Position numbers and translations under genes: made by a program
From: Verrucomicrobiaceae bacterium
Lineage (GTDB): Bacteria; Verrucomicrobiota; Verrucomicrobiia; Verrucomicrobiales; Verrucomicrobiaceae
DNA length: 64,000 nucleotides
NCBI GenBank assembly: GCA_947458455.1
Contig: CANGYJ010000008.1
Location: forward strand, 1-64,000
Direction: 5' to 3'
Shown: piece by piece, positions 24,045 to 37,700 of the stretch
Numbering within the stretch: the stretch's first letter is position 1
How the letters are laid out: every line of letters starts with the position of its first letter
The notes under the pieces: model-generated
What the model saw: only the letters and a program-made list of their open reading frames with translations
Database searches by the model: none
Told to the model about the DNA's origin: nothing

Positions 24045-25586
24045 TTAGCCGATGGTGGGCAGCTCGAAACCGGCGGCGTATTCGTCCTGAGCGAGCTTGT
24101 TGGCCTCGGCGGCGAATTCACCGGTGAACTTCTCGGTGGCGGGATCGAAGTCGAGCCATGGACCAGCACTGATTTTTTCAGCGGCGAGGTCGATCTTGTT
24201 GGCTTCGAGGTTAGCGATGAAGTCGGCGAGGGTTTCCTGGCCGGCTTTATCGGCGGCGAGACGCTCCTGGACCTCAGCATTGCTGATCTGCTTGCCGAGA
24301 CGGTAGGAAACGTTGGCGAGCTGGGCGAGCGCGGCGGCGTGGTAGCCATGAGCGACGTGCAGGTTGCTGTTCACCAGCTTGCCGGCGCGGACGCTGTCGA
24401 TGAAGTTCTTCATGTGGTCTTTGCCCTCATCGAAGTTTTCGAACTTGGTGAGGGTCTGGCCTTCGTTGTCGTAGGCCTTGGACTCGGCGACGAAGCCGCC
24501 TTCGCAATGGATGACGTTGCCGATGCGGGGTGCGCCGGTCTTGCCGTTGATGCGGAAGACGGGCTCGTAGCCCTTGGCCCAGTTCATGTCCTTCATGGGA
24601 AGGCCGCGGTTGTCGAAGAGCATCGGGGCGCCTTCGGCCCACTGGTAAAAGGCGAGCTGGTTGTTGGCGGATTCGCCATCGTCATCGTAGCCCCAGCGGC
24701 CGCCGAAGCTCATGACGCGCTTTGGAAGGAGGTCGGGATTGCCGAGGCCCCAGCGGGCGACGTCGAGCTGATGTGGCCCTTGGTTACCGATGTCGCCATT
24801 GCCGTAGGCCCACTGCCAATGCCAGTCGTAGTGCATCTGCTCACGCTGCACGGGCATGACGGGACGAGGGGCGGACCAGAGCTTGTAATCGAGATCGACG
24901 ATCTGTGGCTTGCCGCCGGTATCGCGGAAGGTGCCAGCGATGCGGCCAGCAGCATCGGGCTGGGTGGCGGCAGCGACTTTACCGATGGATTTGCGGGCTT
25001 TGAAATTGATGCCACGGGAGAGCTGGACTTTGCCGATGGCTCCCGTCTTGATGTAATCCATGGCGGCCTGCCAGCCGGGGGAGGAGCGGCGCTGCATGCC
25101 GTGCTGGACGATCTGCCCCTTCTTTTCGACGAAGGCGGCGGCTTCGACGAGTTTGCGGCCTTCCCACATGTTGTGGCAGACGGGCTTCTCGACGTAAACG
25201 TGCTTGCCATTGGCGATCGCGGTCATGGCGATGAGCGTGTGGCTATGGTTCGGCGTGGCGATGGTGACGGCGTCGATTTCCTTGTCAGCACAGCACTCAC
25301 GGAAGTCGCTGTACTGCTTCACGGTGATGTTTTTCTTGGCGAGGGCGGCGACGTGCTTTTCCATCACCTTGTTGTCCACATCGCAAAGGGCGACGATGCG
25401 CACGCCTTTGATGCCGAGGAGGCTGGAGATGTGACCTGCACCACGAGCATTGAAGCCGATGACGGCGACGCGAACGTCGTCATTGGCGCCGATGGGGGCG
25501 GAGTAGGAGGGAAGGACGGCGAGGCTGGCCGCGCCGGCAACAGTGCCGCGAACGAAGGTGCGGCGGGTGGTTTGGGTGGTGTTCAT
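24045..25586 (-). CDS. Tat-exported Gfo/Idh/MocA-family oxidoreductase
   Basis: The 513-residue protein starts at ATG 25586 with a twin-arginine signal (T-R-R-T-F-V-R-G, then A-G-A-A-S-L-A-V-L). The Rossmann domain follows: V-R-V-A-V-I-G-F-N-A-R-G-A-G-H, I-A-T-P-N-H-S-H and G-K-H-V-Y-V-E-K-P, the last carrying the conserved Lys of the family. The C-terminal alpha/beta domain contains N-Q-G-P-H-Q-L-D-V-A-R-W, with the His and Asp usual for the catalytic site. Export of an NAD(P)-binding enzyme is odd but typical of planctomycetes and Verrucomicrobia; the nucleotide is presumably bound before export. The substrate is probably a sugar or inositol. A strong terminator follows. Confidence 0.93.
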   Translation of the reverse strand: MNTTQTTRRTFVRGTVAGAASLAVLPSYSAPIGANDDVRVAVIGFNARGAGHISSLLGIKGVRIVALCDVDNKVMEKHVAALAKKNITVKQYSDFRECCADKEIDAVTIATPNHSHTLIAMTAIANGKHVYVEKPVCHNMWEGRKLVEAAAFVEKKGQIVQHGMQRRSSPGWQAAMDYIKTGAIGKVQLSRGINFKARKSIGKVAAATQPDAAGRIAGTFRDTGGKPQIVDLDYKLWSAPRPVMPVQREQMHYDWHWQWAYGNGDIGNQGPHQLDVARWGLGNPDLLPKRVMSFGGRWGYDDDGESANNQLAFYQWAEGAPMLFDNRGLPMKDMNWAKGYEPVFRINGKTGAPRIGNVIHCEGGFVAESKAYDNEGQTLTKFENFDEGKDHMKNFIDSVRAGKLVNSNLHVAHGYHAAALAQLANVSYRLGKQISNAEVQERLAADKAGQETLADFIANLEANKIDLAAEKISAGPWLDFDPATEKFTGEFAAEANKLAQDEYAAGFELPTIG

Positions 25587-25648
25587 GATGGTGAGAGCGA
25601 GGTTAAACGAGGGAAAAGAGCGGTTTTCGCGGGTTGTGTGCTGAAAAT

Positions 25649-25684
25649 GCAAAACGCCCCGCTAGAGCCAGCGGAGCGTTTTGC
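25649..25684 (-). terminator. Hairpin after the giant repeat gene
   Basis: GCAAAACGC-C-CCGCT pairs with AGCGG-A-GCGTTTTGC (25649-25684), with one bulge. It lies 50 bp downstream of the giant gene's stop and upstream of the next minus-strand gene; the T-rich side suits termination on the minus strand. Confidence 0.65.
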
Positions 25685-25733
25685 ACTGAAATGGGATTTT
25701 TGGGAACTAAAAACTAAAAACCAGCCTCTAGCT

Positions 25734-28700
25734 TCAGTTGCGACGGCGGCGCATCATGAGGCCGAGAAGGCCGAGAAGCAGCAAGAGAGCACGAGAAGGC
25801 TCGGGAACCACGATGATGGAGATGGTGCCAGTGGTGAAGAGGGCGCTGTAATCCCAATCAAGGTTCACATCAAGGGTGGGAGCTGAGATGGCATTGAAGC
25901 CATTCGTGCCCTGAACCGGGGTGGAACCAGCGGCGACGCCAAGCCAATCGAAGATCTTCCACGAGTCGCCTGCGACAAAGGAGGTAGCGGTGAGACCCGT
26001 GGTGATCGTAAGGGTGCTGGAACCACCAAAGATCAGATTGGACCAATCTGGCGCATTGACGACGAGCTGATCCGCCGCCGTATTGCCATTCAGCGTGCCA
26101 GTATTGATATTGGTGAAGAGCTGGAACTGGGTGGCACCGTTTAGGGCAAGGGAACCCGTGCCACCGACGGTGAGAGCCAATGCAGTACCACTGGAAGCTG
26201 CAGGCATGCCAGCATCAAGGGTGCCATTGATGGTGATGTTGTTGTTCGAGCCAGCAATGATGGAGCCTGTGCCGCCGAGGGTGCCTGTAGCGGAGACCGT
26301 AACCGGGCCAGAACCGGTGGCGGAGCCGGTGGTGTTGGTGGCAAGGAGCGTGCCTCCGTTGATGGTGACGCTACCCGTGTAGCCAGCCTGCGCCGAAGTA
26401 AAGTTCAGCGTGCCATCTCCTTCTTTGGTGAGATTCGCGCTACCCAAGATCGTGCTGCTGATGGTAGCCGTGGTCCCGGCGTTGGTTTCGATGCTGCTGG
26501 CGGCGGAAACGGTGATCCCGCGATTGCTGTCATCAAGGGTCAGATTGGCCGTGGTGAGCAACGTGCCGCCGTTGAGAGTAAGCTGGTCGGCAGTCGGAGC
26601 ACCTGGGTTTGCACCGAGGTTGGTCTCATCGGAGATGGAGAGCTTGCCGGCGTCGATGATGGTCTTGCCGGTGTAGGTATTCGGTCCTTCGAGGACGAGG
26701 ACGCCAGCTGTCGTCTTGGTGAGGGTGCCGCCGCCATTGAGCTCACCGAGGTTTCGCAGGGTGCCGGAGTGGGCCGCGAGGGTGATCACGGCGCTGCCAC
26801 CGCCGATCGAGTTGCCATTCAGATCCAGCGTGCCGCCATTGACGGTTACGGTGGCATTCTCCGTGCCAGCACCGCCCGTGCGGACGATGTTGCCGGTAAC
26901 TTCCACTGTGCCGCCCGTGATGACCATGTTGGAGGTGGCGGTGCGCCCGGAAACAGCATTCGCCATGTTCACGGCGGTGCCGCTGCCGGTTCCGAGGGTC
27001 ACATTACCGCCGGTGATGTTGAGATCGGCAAGGACCGTGCCTCCGGCGCTGGTGTTCACCGCCATGTTGAGGGTGCCAATGGCCACAGTGGGCGTGCCGG
27101 GCGCGGCACTGTCCCCCAAATTGACCGTCGCAGTGGCATTGCCCGTACCAGTGCTGGTGCGGCTGGCCATGTTCAGCGCGGTGACATCCAGCGTACCTTG
27201 ATTGAAGCTCAGAGTCGCAGTGGCTGCGTTGGCTCCCTGTGTGCGGGAGGCCATGGTGACGGTGGAGGCCGAAACATCGGCGGTATGTCCCGTCAAGTCG
27301 ATAGAGCTGGAGATGTCGGTGGCGGTAGTGCCAGTCGTGTTCACCATATTGATGGCTGCACGGCCCGAACCATCCGAGGCGCGGATCGTCACAGCACCCG
27401 TTGTATCTCCAGCGTCGAAAATCACCGAACCACTGGAGCGTATCGTAGCCCCAGCCGAGCCGACGTTGATGATGTCGGCGTTGATAAGGTTGGTCCCACT
27501 CCCCAAGGTAAGGGTGTGTATGGAACCGCCACCGCTGCCATCACCGATGCGGAAGTTGGCTGCCGTGATGGTATTGTTGGCCGCCAGCTTGAAGGTGGAA
27601 GGATTGAGCGTGGCGCCAGTGTTGTTGTCCCCCAGTCGGAACGTGCCAGCGCCCAGATTGGCCGTGAAGTTGGTCAGTCCGGTGAAATCGACATCCACGT
27701 TGTTTTCGTTGGTGGCACCCGTAGCCCCACCCACCTGGAAGTTGGCACCAGCACTGTTCACGAGGATCGAACCTCCACCCGAGGCAGTCACCGCCGTGCT
27801 CGATGCATTTGCATCCACACCAAGTGTTACCGCCCCGTTGACTGTGAGCGTCTTGCCAGTTGTCACAAGGATTTGGTTGGTCACCGTGTTGGTGGTGGAT
27901 TGCACCGTCAGTGAACTGATGGTCTGATCAAAACCATTGAGGTCTAAAGTGCCGGCGGTCGTACCCGTGCCGACGCGGACAGTGGTAGTGGTGGGCAAGG
28001 CATCGTTGATGCCAATCTTGAGTGTTCCCTGGTCGATCTGGGTGACTCCGGTGTAGCTACTGGCTTGATTGACCATCCAGGTGTTTGCATCAGTCTTGTT
28101 CAGGGTCAAAACACCGCCATTCTCCTGAATGGCACCGATGGAGTTGACGAGCGCAGGGTCAGAACTGCCCCGCAGGGTCAGGGTCTTGTTGCCAGCCATC
28201 TCAAAACGTGCTCCACCGAGACCTAGGGCACCCGTACCATCGGCATCCAGGGTGACGCCGCCAGTGGTGCCTTGCATGCCAACCACCCGGTTGCTGCTGT
28301 GGCCAGTGCCGGTGTATTGCAAAGTCGTCGCTGCGGTGGTGAGGCCCATGCGGATGATGCCCGTCTCAGCGTTAGAGGCATTGCCGAGCGCACTGGCTCC
28401 GCCGCCGACATTGGTGATGCTGTTGATACTGAGGGTGCCCGCCTGGATTTCCGTGGTGCCAGTGTAGGTGCTGAGTCCGGTGAGAGTAACAATATTTGCC
28501 TGTGACTTCAGCACGCCGCCGTTGCCTGCCAAGATCGCATTGATCGCAGTGTCTCCCGTGTGATTCAAGGAGAAGCCCGTGGAGGCGGTGATGGTGCCGG
28601 TGCCGGTGATGGCTGGGCTGGCACCCGAGGTGCTGACGAGGCCGTGGCTGATGTTGTTGGCACCTAGGGCAAGGGTCGCCCCCGCACCGATGCTGAGATT

Positions 28701-31700
28701 GCCGCCAACCCCGAGGGCATTGGCCGCACCGATGGTGATCGTGCCGGTCGTGAGCGTGGTCGCTCCTGTCCGGGTCGAGGTCGCGTTCAGGGTCAGGTTA
28801 CCTGCGCCGAGCTTTGTGAAGGATCCGGCACCCGATCCGAGACTGTTCGCCAGCGCAAGATCAATGCCATTGGTATTGAGCGTGCCGCCACCGAGCAGGA
28901 AGCTGATCGTGCGGGTGGAAAGGTCATCCGTCAGACCTGCGCCGAGGCGAAGGGTGCCACCAGCGAAGACAAGCCCGCCCGTGCCGCCGCCGATGTTGTC
29001 CAGGTCGGCGATTTCGAGGGTACCCTCATTCAGGGTGGTCTTGTTGGCTCCACCGCCAGCGGTGTTGACCTGATTCAAGACGAGGGTGCCACGACCGGAC
29101 TTGGTGATGTCGGCACTGGAGGTGAGCGGTGAGGCGATGGTGGCTGTCAGGGTGGAGGTGGTAGCCGCCGAGGAGGGGTTCACGACATGAATGACATACT
29201 CATTGGTGCCACCCACGGTGATGCCGCTGTTGAAGCCGCCAAGCGTCGTGTCGTAAGCCGTGCTGTCCGCGCCGCCCGTGACGGTGAACATCAGCGCACC
29301 ACTGGTGATAGGCAGAGTCTGACCCTCACCCGTTCCAGTGACGTCGAGCCCGGCGAAGGCGGTGTTGTTAAGGATCAGGGAGTTCACCGTGGCCCCGGCG
29401 ATACCAGTAAGATCCGCGCCGAGTGATTCGCGGACGTTGCCACCTGCCGCAGCCGCGCTGAAGGTGGAAAACTCATTGGTGAGGCTCAGCGGGACAAAAC
29501 CGCGGTTGTCCACATAGGAGAGGAAGGTGTTGCCCATGTTGCCATCGGCAAGACCGGCCGTGGTAGCCTCTCCAATAGCCCACGGAATGATGCTGACGTT
29601 TTTGGCGGTGCCGCCGATGACTCCGCCGCCGCCGACATTGGCTGCTAGCATAGCCGCGTCATTAGCATCAGTGACTTTGAACTGGCTGCGTCCGGCTGCA
29701 TCTGCGGTGGCCCCGAGATTGCGTCCGCGGACGTTCACCGTGGCAGAGTTGTTCCGTGTCCAGCCGGTGGAGACGATGCGAGACTGGGCGGAGGTGCCGC
29801 CGCTGGCTTCCAGGCTGAGGTAGTTGGCTCCGCTGTTGAAGGTCGTGGCACCGATCGTCTCGACGGCATCGTCGTCGTCATTGTTACGATTCGCCAAGCC
29901 GCGCACGATGGTCTGCCCGCTGAACGATCCCGCAGCGGAGTTCAGGGTGAAGGTGGCGGTGTCGCTGATGCGGTCCGTGGTGTTGTTCGCCGCGTCGTTG
30001 TCGAGCAAGAAATTGCCCGCACCGTTGATAGTGAAGGCAGTGGCGGAGCCGAGACGGGCGGTATCGCCGCTGAGCTGGAACAAACCGCCGTTGACGGTGA
30101 CCGAACCAGTAAACAGACCAGTGCTTGTCTGGCCGTTGTAATTGAGGTTGCCGGTGCTTCCAGTGTTTAGAATAATGGCCCCAGATCCAGTGAAACGACC
30201 GGAGTAAACAGTGCTAGCACTTTGATTGATGGAAAGGGCGAAGCTGCCGACGTCCACCATCCCATAGTCGGAATTGTCATTGCGGCGTCCTCCCTGGAGA
30301 CGGCCAATGGTTTCATTGGAAAGAAGTTCCAACGTGCTGTTGCTGCTGGCGGAGAGTGTGACCAGTGAGGTATCGCCGATGCCATTGCCGCCACTGACTT
30401 GGAGAGTACCGTTCTGAATTTCAGTCAGACCCGTGTAAACGTTATTTCCGCTGAGCTGGAGCGTGCCGTTACCGGTTTTGAACACTATGTGATTGATGCG
30501 TATGTCTGAGTTGATCTCAAAAGCTGCCGTGCTGTCCTGGGTGATCACCAGCTCTGGCGTGGCTACCACCGTTCCAGAGAAGAGGGTACCACTCGATAGG
30601 CTGGGAGTGCCGCCGACGTTGTTGGTGACGAGGATACCGCCGCTGTTGATACCCAGCACGCCTGTCGTTGCCAGAGAGATGTCGGATCCGGCGGCCGCAT
30701 TAAATCGCAGACTGTTAATGTAGCTTTTGTCCACCGTGCCAGTGAATCCAGCCGAGTCACTGATGTTCTCACCCGTGAGCCAGGAGCCGGCCGCATCCTG
30801 GAGCGTGGTGGCCGCAGCAACGATATTGCCATCCACGGCATTGGTCGCATTGCGGGCAAAAAAGGTGCCAGTGCCGTCATTGACTGTGGCCCAGGCTCCC
30901 AAGATCGCATTCGGAGCGGTGCCGATCGTGTTTAGTGTATCGGTGGTGATGCCGTTGGTGACACTCTGAGTCCCGGTCGGCAAATTGAAGCGGATGGTGC
31001 CATCCTGGGCATTGATCGCGCGGGTGATGGCATTCAGGTTGAGAACGGCTTCCTGCCCTGTACCTGGAGTGACCGTGATGACGTTGGCACCTCCAGAGCC
31101 GAGAGTGAAACTGGCCACGGTTTGCGCCGTAGCGGCTCCATTGTTGCCGACCAATGACAGATTACTTCCCCGCATGTCGAGCTGGGAGGCGGCGCGGAGC
31201 TTGGTGGTGTTGCTGGCCGTGTAGTCTAGGACGAGTGTTCCCTCGTTGATGATGGCCGCTGTGGTGGTGGCAATGCCGCTGTTATCGCCTTTCAAGGTGA
31301 CGATGCCGGGGCCATATTTATTAAACGGCGTCGCGGCTGTGCTGTCCAAATTGGCGTTGATGGTCCCGCGATAGAGTTCGATGCCCGTCGCGCCGTCGAT
31401 AGTGAGAGTCCCCGTGCCATCAATCCGGCCTGAACGATCAGCAAGACGCTCACCGAGGATCAGCCGGAGGAAGGTCTGATTGAAGCCGTTCATGTTCAGA
31501 ACAGCCTCCGCTCCACCAGCACTCTGCGCTAAATAAACACCCGTGTCGGCAAACCCGGTCATGGTTCCGGTGGCACCCAAGTTCACCGTGCCTCCGTTGG
31601 TGATCTGGAGCAGATTTCCAGTGCTGCTTCCAAAGGCCAACACTCCGGCCGTATTGAGGTTCAGAATGGTCGTCGTGCCACTCACAGTGACGTCATCCGA

Positions 31701-34700
31701 GATGGTCGAAGCAGCTCCCGACAGCGTCCAAGTCCCGCCGTTGACGGTAAGATCCGAGGCTGTTCCCGTTGCCTGGGTGATCCCGGCCGTGATCTCACCT
31801 TCACTACCCGCCAAGCCTGAAAGAGTGAGACTGTTGTCCAAGGCCTGAGTGATGACACCGGTGTAGGTGATTTTGGCACCACCGGTGCCATTTGCCGAAA
31901 GGGTGGAAGAAGCCGTCGTGGAAATCGGGCGATCCGTTGTTTGGCTGGCCGAACCGATGAAGCGCAGGTTACCACCGCCCATCGTGATGGCAGTGCCCTG
32001 GCCCAGGCTGCTGGCCGCACCGCTGATTCCGGTCACGGTGTCGAACTCCGCGACACCCTCTCCCAAGGCAAAGTTCCCAGAGAAGGTATTCAGGTTGGAA
32101 AGGCGAACAATTGTGTTTGTCTGAGCCCAAGCACCTGCGTCATCATTGATAGCGAGTGCGTAACCTGAACCACCATCGGAAATCACGCTGGAGATGTTAA
32201 GCAAGGAATCCGCATCTCCACCTGAGACGGAGATGCTGCTGTTACCACCAAGAGTCACCCCACCTGTGATGTTTACGGCGCTAGCCGCGTCTGCTAGGAA
32301 GACGCGCATAGTCGCTCCAGTGCCTCCCGTGCCGAGGGTGAGGGCGCCGTTCTGATCCACGAGGTAATTCGCACCCAATGTGCCGCTGGTGTTGTCCACA
32401 CTGAACTCACCGACCGCACCAGCAGCATAGGTCAGTGTGCCGGTCCGGGTGAGAGTGGAGCCATTAACACTCTGAAGCTGGAGACGTCCGAAGCTGTTGA
32501 AGGTGACGTCATTGGCGGTGAACAACGGGCTTACGGCCGCAGTCAGGAGCACTGTACCGCGATTAAAGAGAAGATCCCCGCTCCAGGTGCTGGCGGCGTT
32601 ACTCAGTGTGAGCGTGCCACCCACTTGATTGCCGGTGCTAGCTGTGTTGTTACCATCAATGGTAAGGTTTCCTGCGCCACTTACCACGCCGGAGAGGGTG
32701 ATGTTTCGTGCCGTTCCGGTTAGCGCCGTGTTCGAGTCGGCCATGTTAATAGTCGAATTAGCACTCACGTTAACGGCACCACTATAGGTTTGGCCGTTCC
32801 CGCCTGCTGAGAGAGTGCCTCCACCGAGTGTGAGGGCATTGGTCACCGTGCCTGCCGTGGCGTTGTTGAAGTAGAAGGCACCGCCTGTGTTAACAGCGAC
32901 GTTGGCCCGCTTACCTGTGACACCCAGGGCGTCGATGCTCAGGATTTCCAAGTTGCCGTCGTTGATGGTGAAATCGGCGGTGTTACCGCTGTTGAAAGCG
33001 TTGTCAGCGGCGATGGAAACAGTCACTTTACCACTTCCAGTTTTGGTCACGTCCTTTTCCCCCTGCAATCCGCCGGAAAGAGTAAGCACGGAAGCTGCAT
33101 CGGCCACATTCCAGGTTTGATTGGCACCGAGACGTAGAGGGGCCGAAATGATTACAGCCGCCGGGCCACCAGCGGTGATCCTGATCCCGTCCGTGGCGAC
33201 TTGAGGAGCCACTTCAAGACGATTGGTGCTAACCGCCCCAGGAGCAATCGTGACGGAGGTTGGCGTCGTGGTGCCAGCTTCGAAAGTTAGGGAGTTGATT
33301 TTGATGTTCTGCTCCAACGTCGTGGTGAGAGGAGCAGCGGCTAGGCCATCGTAGCCAAAGACAACATCTGTACCGCTACCAGGTATGGAAGCCGCTGCAA
33401 TGGTGCCCGCCTTATCGGTCGACCAGTTATTGGCGTTGGCGTTCCAAGTGTTGTTCGTCGAGCCTCTCCAGTAAGAGCTGCCTGTGATGAGCGTGCCGGT
33501 GGTGAGTTGGACGAGATTGTCATTCACCACCCAGCTGAAACCGGAAAAGCCGCCGGGCATCGCTCCTTGAATCATATTGCCTGCTCCAAAGGCGGTAATA
33601 CCACCGTCCACAAGATTGAGAAGGGTGTAAGTGGTGTTAGGATTAAGGCCTGCATCCGTCAGGTTGAATGTAACGGTGTTTGCCAAGTTTAGCGTACCGG
33701 TAGTGACGAGCGTAAGTGTGTCCGTGTTCAGGAAGTCTCCCACGGCAAGTGAATCACCGACATTGAGATTCAATGTCGCCGTGCCAGTTCCTGCACCAAG
33801 ATTCAAATTGGTGAGGTTAGAGAGAGCACTGCCGACTCCATCCAAAAGACTCAGAATGGATCCGCCACCCACTTCAATGCTGGTGATGGTTCCTGGTGCG
33901 GTCAAACCACCAGGGAGAGCCAAGGTGCTGTTACCCGTAGCGATCAATCCACTGGTACCATTCAGCGCCGAGTTGATGGTGAAAGAACCGCCTCCCGTGC
34001 TGCTGGTGGTACCTTGGTAGGTCAAGATCATGCCAGTCGGTAGCGTCAAGGCCGTGTTCCCGGTTTTCTCAATGGAGAGAGCCCCCGCACCCGAGTCGGT
34101 GATCGTGCGAGCCCCCGTATTGGTGATGCTTACGGTCGAGTTGTTCGCGCCGAGCCGGAGGGTGGCGGCTGAGGCTGCGGTATTGTCGATGATAACCGCA
34201 CCATCTGTGGTAGCTGTGAACGCAGGGATCGTCTGAGTCGTGCCATTGAGGTCGATTCTAGCGGTGTCTGCGGTTGCGAGTTCGGGAGTTAGGGTCACAC
34301 CGCCACTGCCAGTGAAGGTAAGGCTGGCTCCAGATGCGACGGCTACTGTTGGTGCCAGATTGGTAGTGAATGTCGTTGGGCTATCAATGGACACAATCCT
34401 CGATCCTGCGGGCACGTTGGTACCGCTGAAAATCTGTCCCACTACAAGGCCTGCTGTTGAACCCACCGTGTAGGTTGTGACTCCAATACCTGTGCCCGCA
34501 GTCGTCGGTGCCACAGCGGCACTAAAGGTCGTCGGGATGGCATTGTTGGCGGTGAACTTCAGAGTTCCGCGGTCAACGTCAACAGCCGTGCTGGTCTGGT
34601 TGAAGTTCGATGCGGCACCATTCGTACCGAGGGTTAAGGTCCCACCGCCATTCAGATCAAACCGAACGCCGAACGGCGTTGATGTCGTGAAGTTACCGTT

Positions 34701-37700
34701 GATGATTGTTTCTCCGGTACCGTCAATGGCCCAGGCGCGTAAGGCAGTCAACGAGTTGGCGGTAACTCCACCTGCAAAAGTCAGTGTCTTACCAGCGACA
34801 ATGTTGTTGGTTGTGGTGTTGGCATTGTTTGCACCAGCCGCAAGATTGAGGGTCGAAGAGAAAGTCAGACTGTAATCACCCAAAAATCCAGCGTTGATAT
34901 TGTTGTTATGAGTGATGGCATTTGCAATCGTGCGATCAGCACCATAGGCGAAAACATTGCCGTTGTTGAAAACCAAGGTTCCTACGCCAAGAGCTAGGTT
35001 GTCACCGATACCAAGAGCGCCCGCACTGGCGGTAGTGTTACCACTGTAGTTGTTGAGGCTGTTGGTCAGAATCCAGGTTGCCCCGCCGTCGATGGTGACA
35101 CTGAGTGCATCCTCTCCATTGTTGGAAAGTTGGCTGGTGATCATGTTGCCAGCTGCGTTCGAGCCGCGCAGCAAAAGGGTCTTGGCCCCTGCAAGCATAT
35201 CGTTGGAAACATTTTTCAAGATTAACGCGCCAGAACCATCTGCATAGATCGCATTAGCATGGTTAGTACCTGTGGCATTGAGGCGAATCTTTCGATCACT
35301 CTCTTCGCCCGCGCCCACATAAACAAGATTAACTGCCTGGGCACCCGCAGCGCCCAAAATGATGGCGTTGGCGTCATTCATGGTCACATTGCCAGCACCG
35401 ACACTGGAAGTGCTCGGTCCCGTGCTGCCGCCAAGGGAGGAGACGACAAGAGTGCCCCCTGAGAGAGTGGTGTTGCCAGTGTAGCTGTTGGCCCCAGTGA
35501 GTCGCAGAACACCAGAACCGGCTTTGATGAGGCTACCGCCCGTTCCCGAGAGGACACCAGTCAGATTGGCATAATCGGCACCAGTTTGACCATTGTCATT
35601 CACGGTCACGGTTCGGGCGGCTGAACCAAGGTCGATGGCGTTGGTGAAGGTCACATCAGCGAGCGCGCTGGTGGAGTTCAAAATCAACGACTGTGTGCCA
35701 CCGGTGCCGACAAAGCCGCCGCTACCCCAAGTCAGGCCTGCACCTGCATTCAAGGTCACCGTCAGTGCTGTTGAGTGGGCCGCAAAACCGCCGCTGCTGG
35801 TGGTGCCGCCCCAGGTGATGGTGCCCGAACCCGCTGCAGGCGTTGAGGCTAAGTTACGGGCGAAGACACCGGACATCTGGAGGATGCCGGTCGTCGTTCC
35901 TGAGCCGAGAATGATTGGGCTATTCGCCGGGAGAGCCCCGTTGTCGTTAAGCCCGAGGGTTCCTTCCGCGATGGTCGTAGCGCCAGTGTAGGTGTTATTG
36001 CTGTTGCCCAGGTTCCACTGGCCAGCGCCGGACTTCGTGATGGCCAAGGTGACGCCACCGCCGACTGAACTGTCAATGAGTTGAGGATCGAAGGTGTTGT
36101 CACCCGTTGAGGTGCCAGCAAAGGTCAGAATGGCATTCGCCGTGGTGTTGTTGACGATGGCACCCGTGTTGCTCCAAACGATCGCATTATTATTGGAAGC
36201 AGTGCTGGTCAGATTGGCTCCCGTCGCAGCAGCGCCGAGAGTGAAAAGTCGATCGGTGGTGGCTGAGCGGCTACCCAAAGTGAGGGCGTTGTCGATCATG
36301 CTGCCTCGATAATCAATCCCCGCCGTGGACCCGGTAAACACGAGATTAGCAGCATCACTGCTGGAAGCTCCGATGCCACTGTTAACACCACCATCAGCTA
36401 ACGTATCCACAGTAACCAGTCCAGTGCCACCGATGGTGGTAATCCCCGTGTAAGAACTGACGCCGCTCCAAGTGGCTGCAGCGCCGCCTTTGGTGATGTT
36501 CAGTCCTCCAGAAAACACACCATTCCAAGTGCCACCGCCATTTTGAGTGAAGGTCTGGCCGGACAACCCGCTGATCGTCCCCGCTCCGTCCAGGGCATTG
36601 GCCACCGAGTTAGCTGCCGTAACACCCGTCAAAAGTTCAAGCGTCGCACCCTGCCGCACTACCAACGAGGCAGTCGTCGCAGACAGACGGGCCGCTGCCC
36701 CATCAAGACTCACCTTCCCCTCGTTGATCGTGGTCGCTCCGGTCTGAGCATTGGTGCCAAAAACCACCAGCGTTCCCGCTCCATTCTTCGTCAAGCCGCC
36801 GGTCGTCGTGCTGGAAATGTTCACCGGATTCGTCGCACTACCCAGGTTCAACACATCAGAAGCTCCGTTCACGCGGATGGCCACGTTCGTGCCTGCCGCC
36901 CCACCTTGAATCAGACGAGACGTCGCGCTGTCGCTTAGGATCGATGCCGTCCCGCCAGACTGCAGAATACCGCCAGTCGAGATCACCAAGTTTCCGCTGA
37001 GGGTGAGATTCTGACTGTTGGTGAGCAGCGACGAGATCGTGAGCGCTCCACTCGCAGTAGCTGCTGTCAACCGGTTGTGTGTCGTAGCCACCAAGGCAGG
37101 ACCAGCATCACGGAAGCTGCCAGCCACTCCATAAGTGGGAGCCTGAACCACGCCTGCGGCGGTCGTTGTCGCGAAATTAGCGCCATTCACATACAAGTGT
37201 CCTTGGAAGTTTGTGGTGCCTGGGAGGTTCGTTGCCGTAGTAGCAACCTGTCCCGTCAGGGTGATGACGCCACCATTGGCACCGGTGGTGTCAAAGTTCA
37301 CGCTGGAAGCAGCCGCCGTCGCTCCAAGGGAAGTGAAGGTCAGGTTGGAGGCAAATCCACCTTGCCCCAGAAGACGGACCGTGCTCGCGCCCGCCGTCGG
37401 GGTGAGCGCCCCAAGAGTTTCGGTCGTCGCCCCGGTCGCAACGCCCCGGAACTCCAAAGTGCCACCCGCAGCACCCGTGACGCCCTGATTACTGAAAACA
37501 ACCGTGTTGGTGGCAGACTCCTTGATGACATCCGAAGCTGTGCCCGTCGCACGCAATTTCAGGGTACCTCCCTGGATTGTGGTTGCACCCAAATAAGTGT
37601 TCGCCGCATTCAGGACCCACGTTCCCGATCCCAACTTCGTCACACCGCCGGTACTCGGTGTCGTTTCCACCGGAATCGCCACATTGATGATGTTGTCTAG

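Noticed and set aside
23979..25886. 635-residue plus-strand frame opposite the Gfo/Idh/MocA gene
   Set aside because: It crosses a terminator and a second hairpin and lies opposite a gene with clear Tat and Rossmann motifs.
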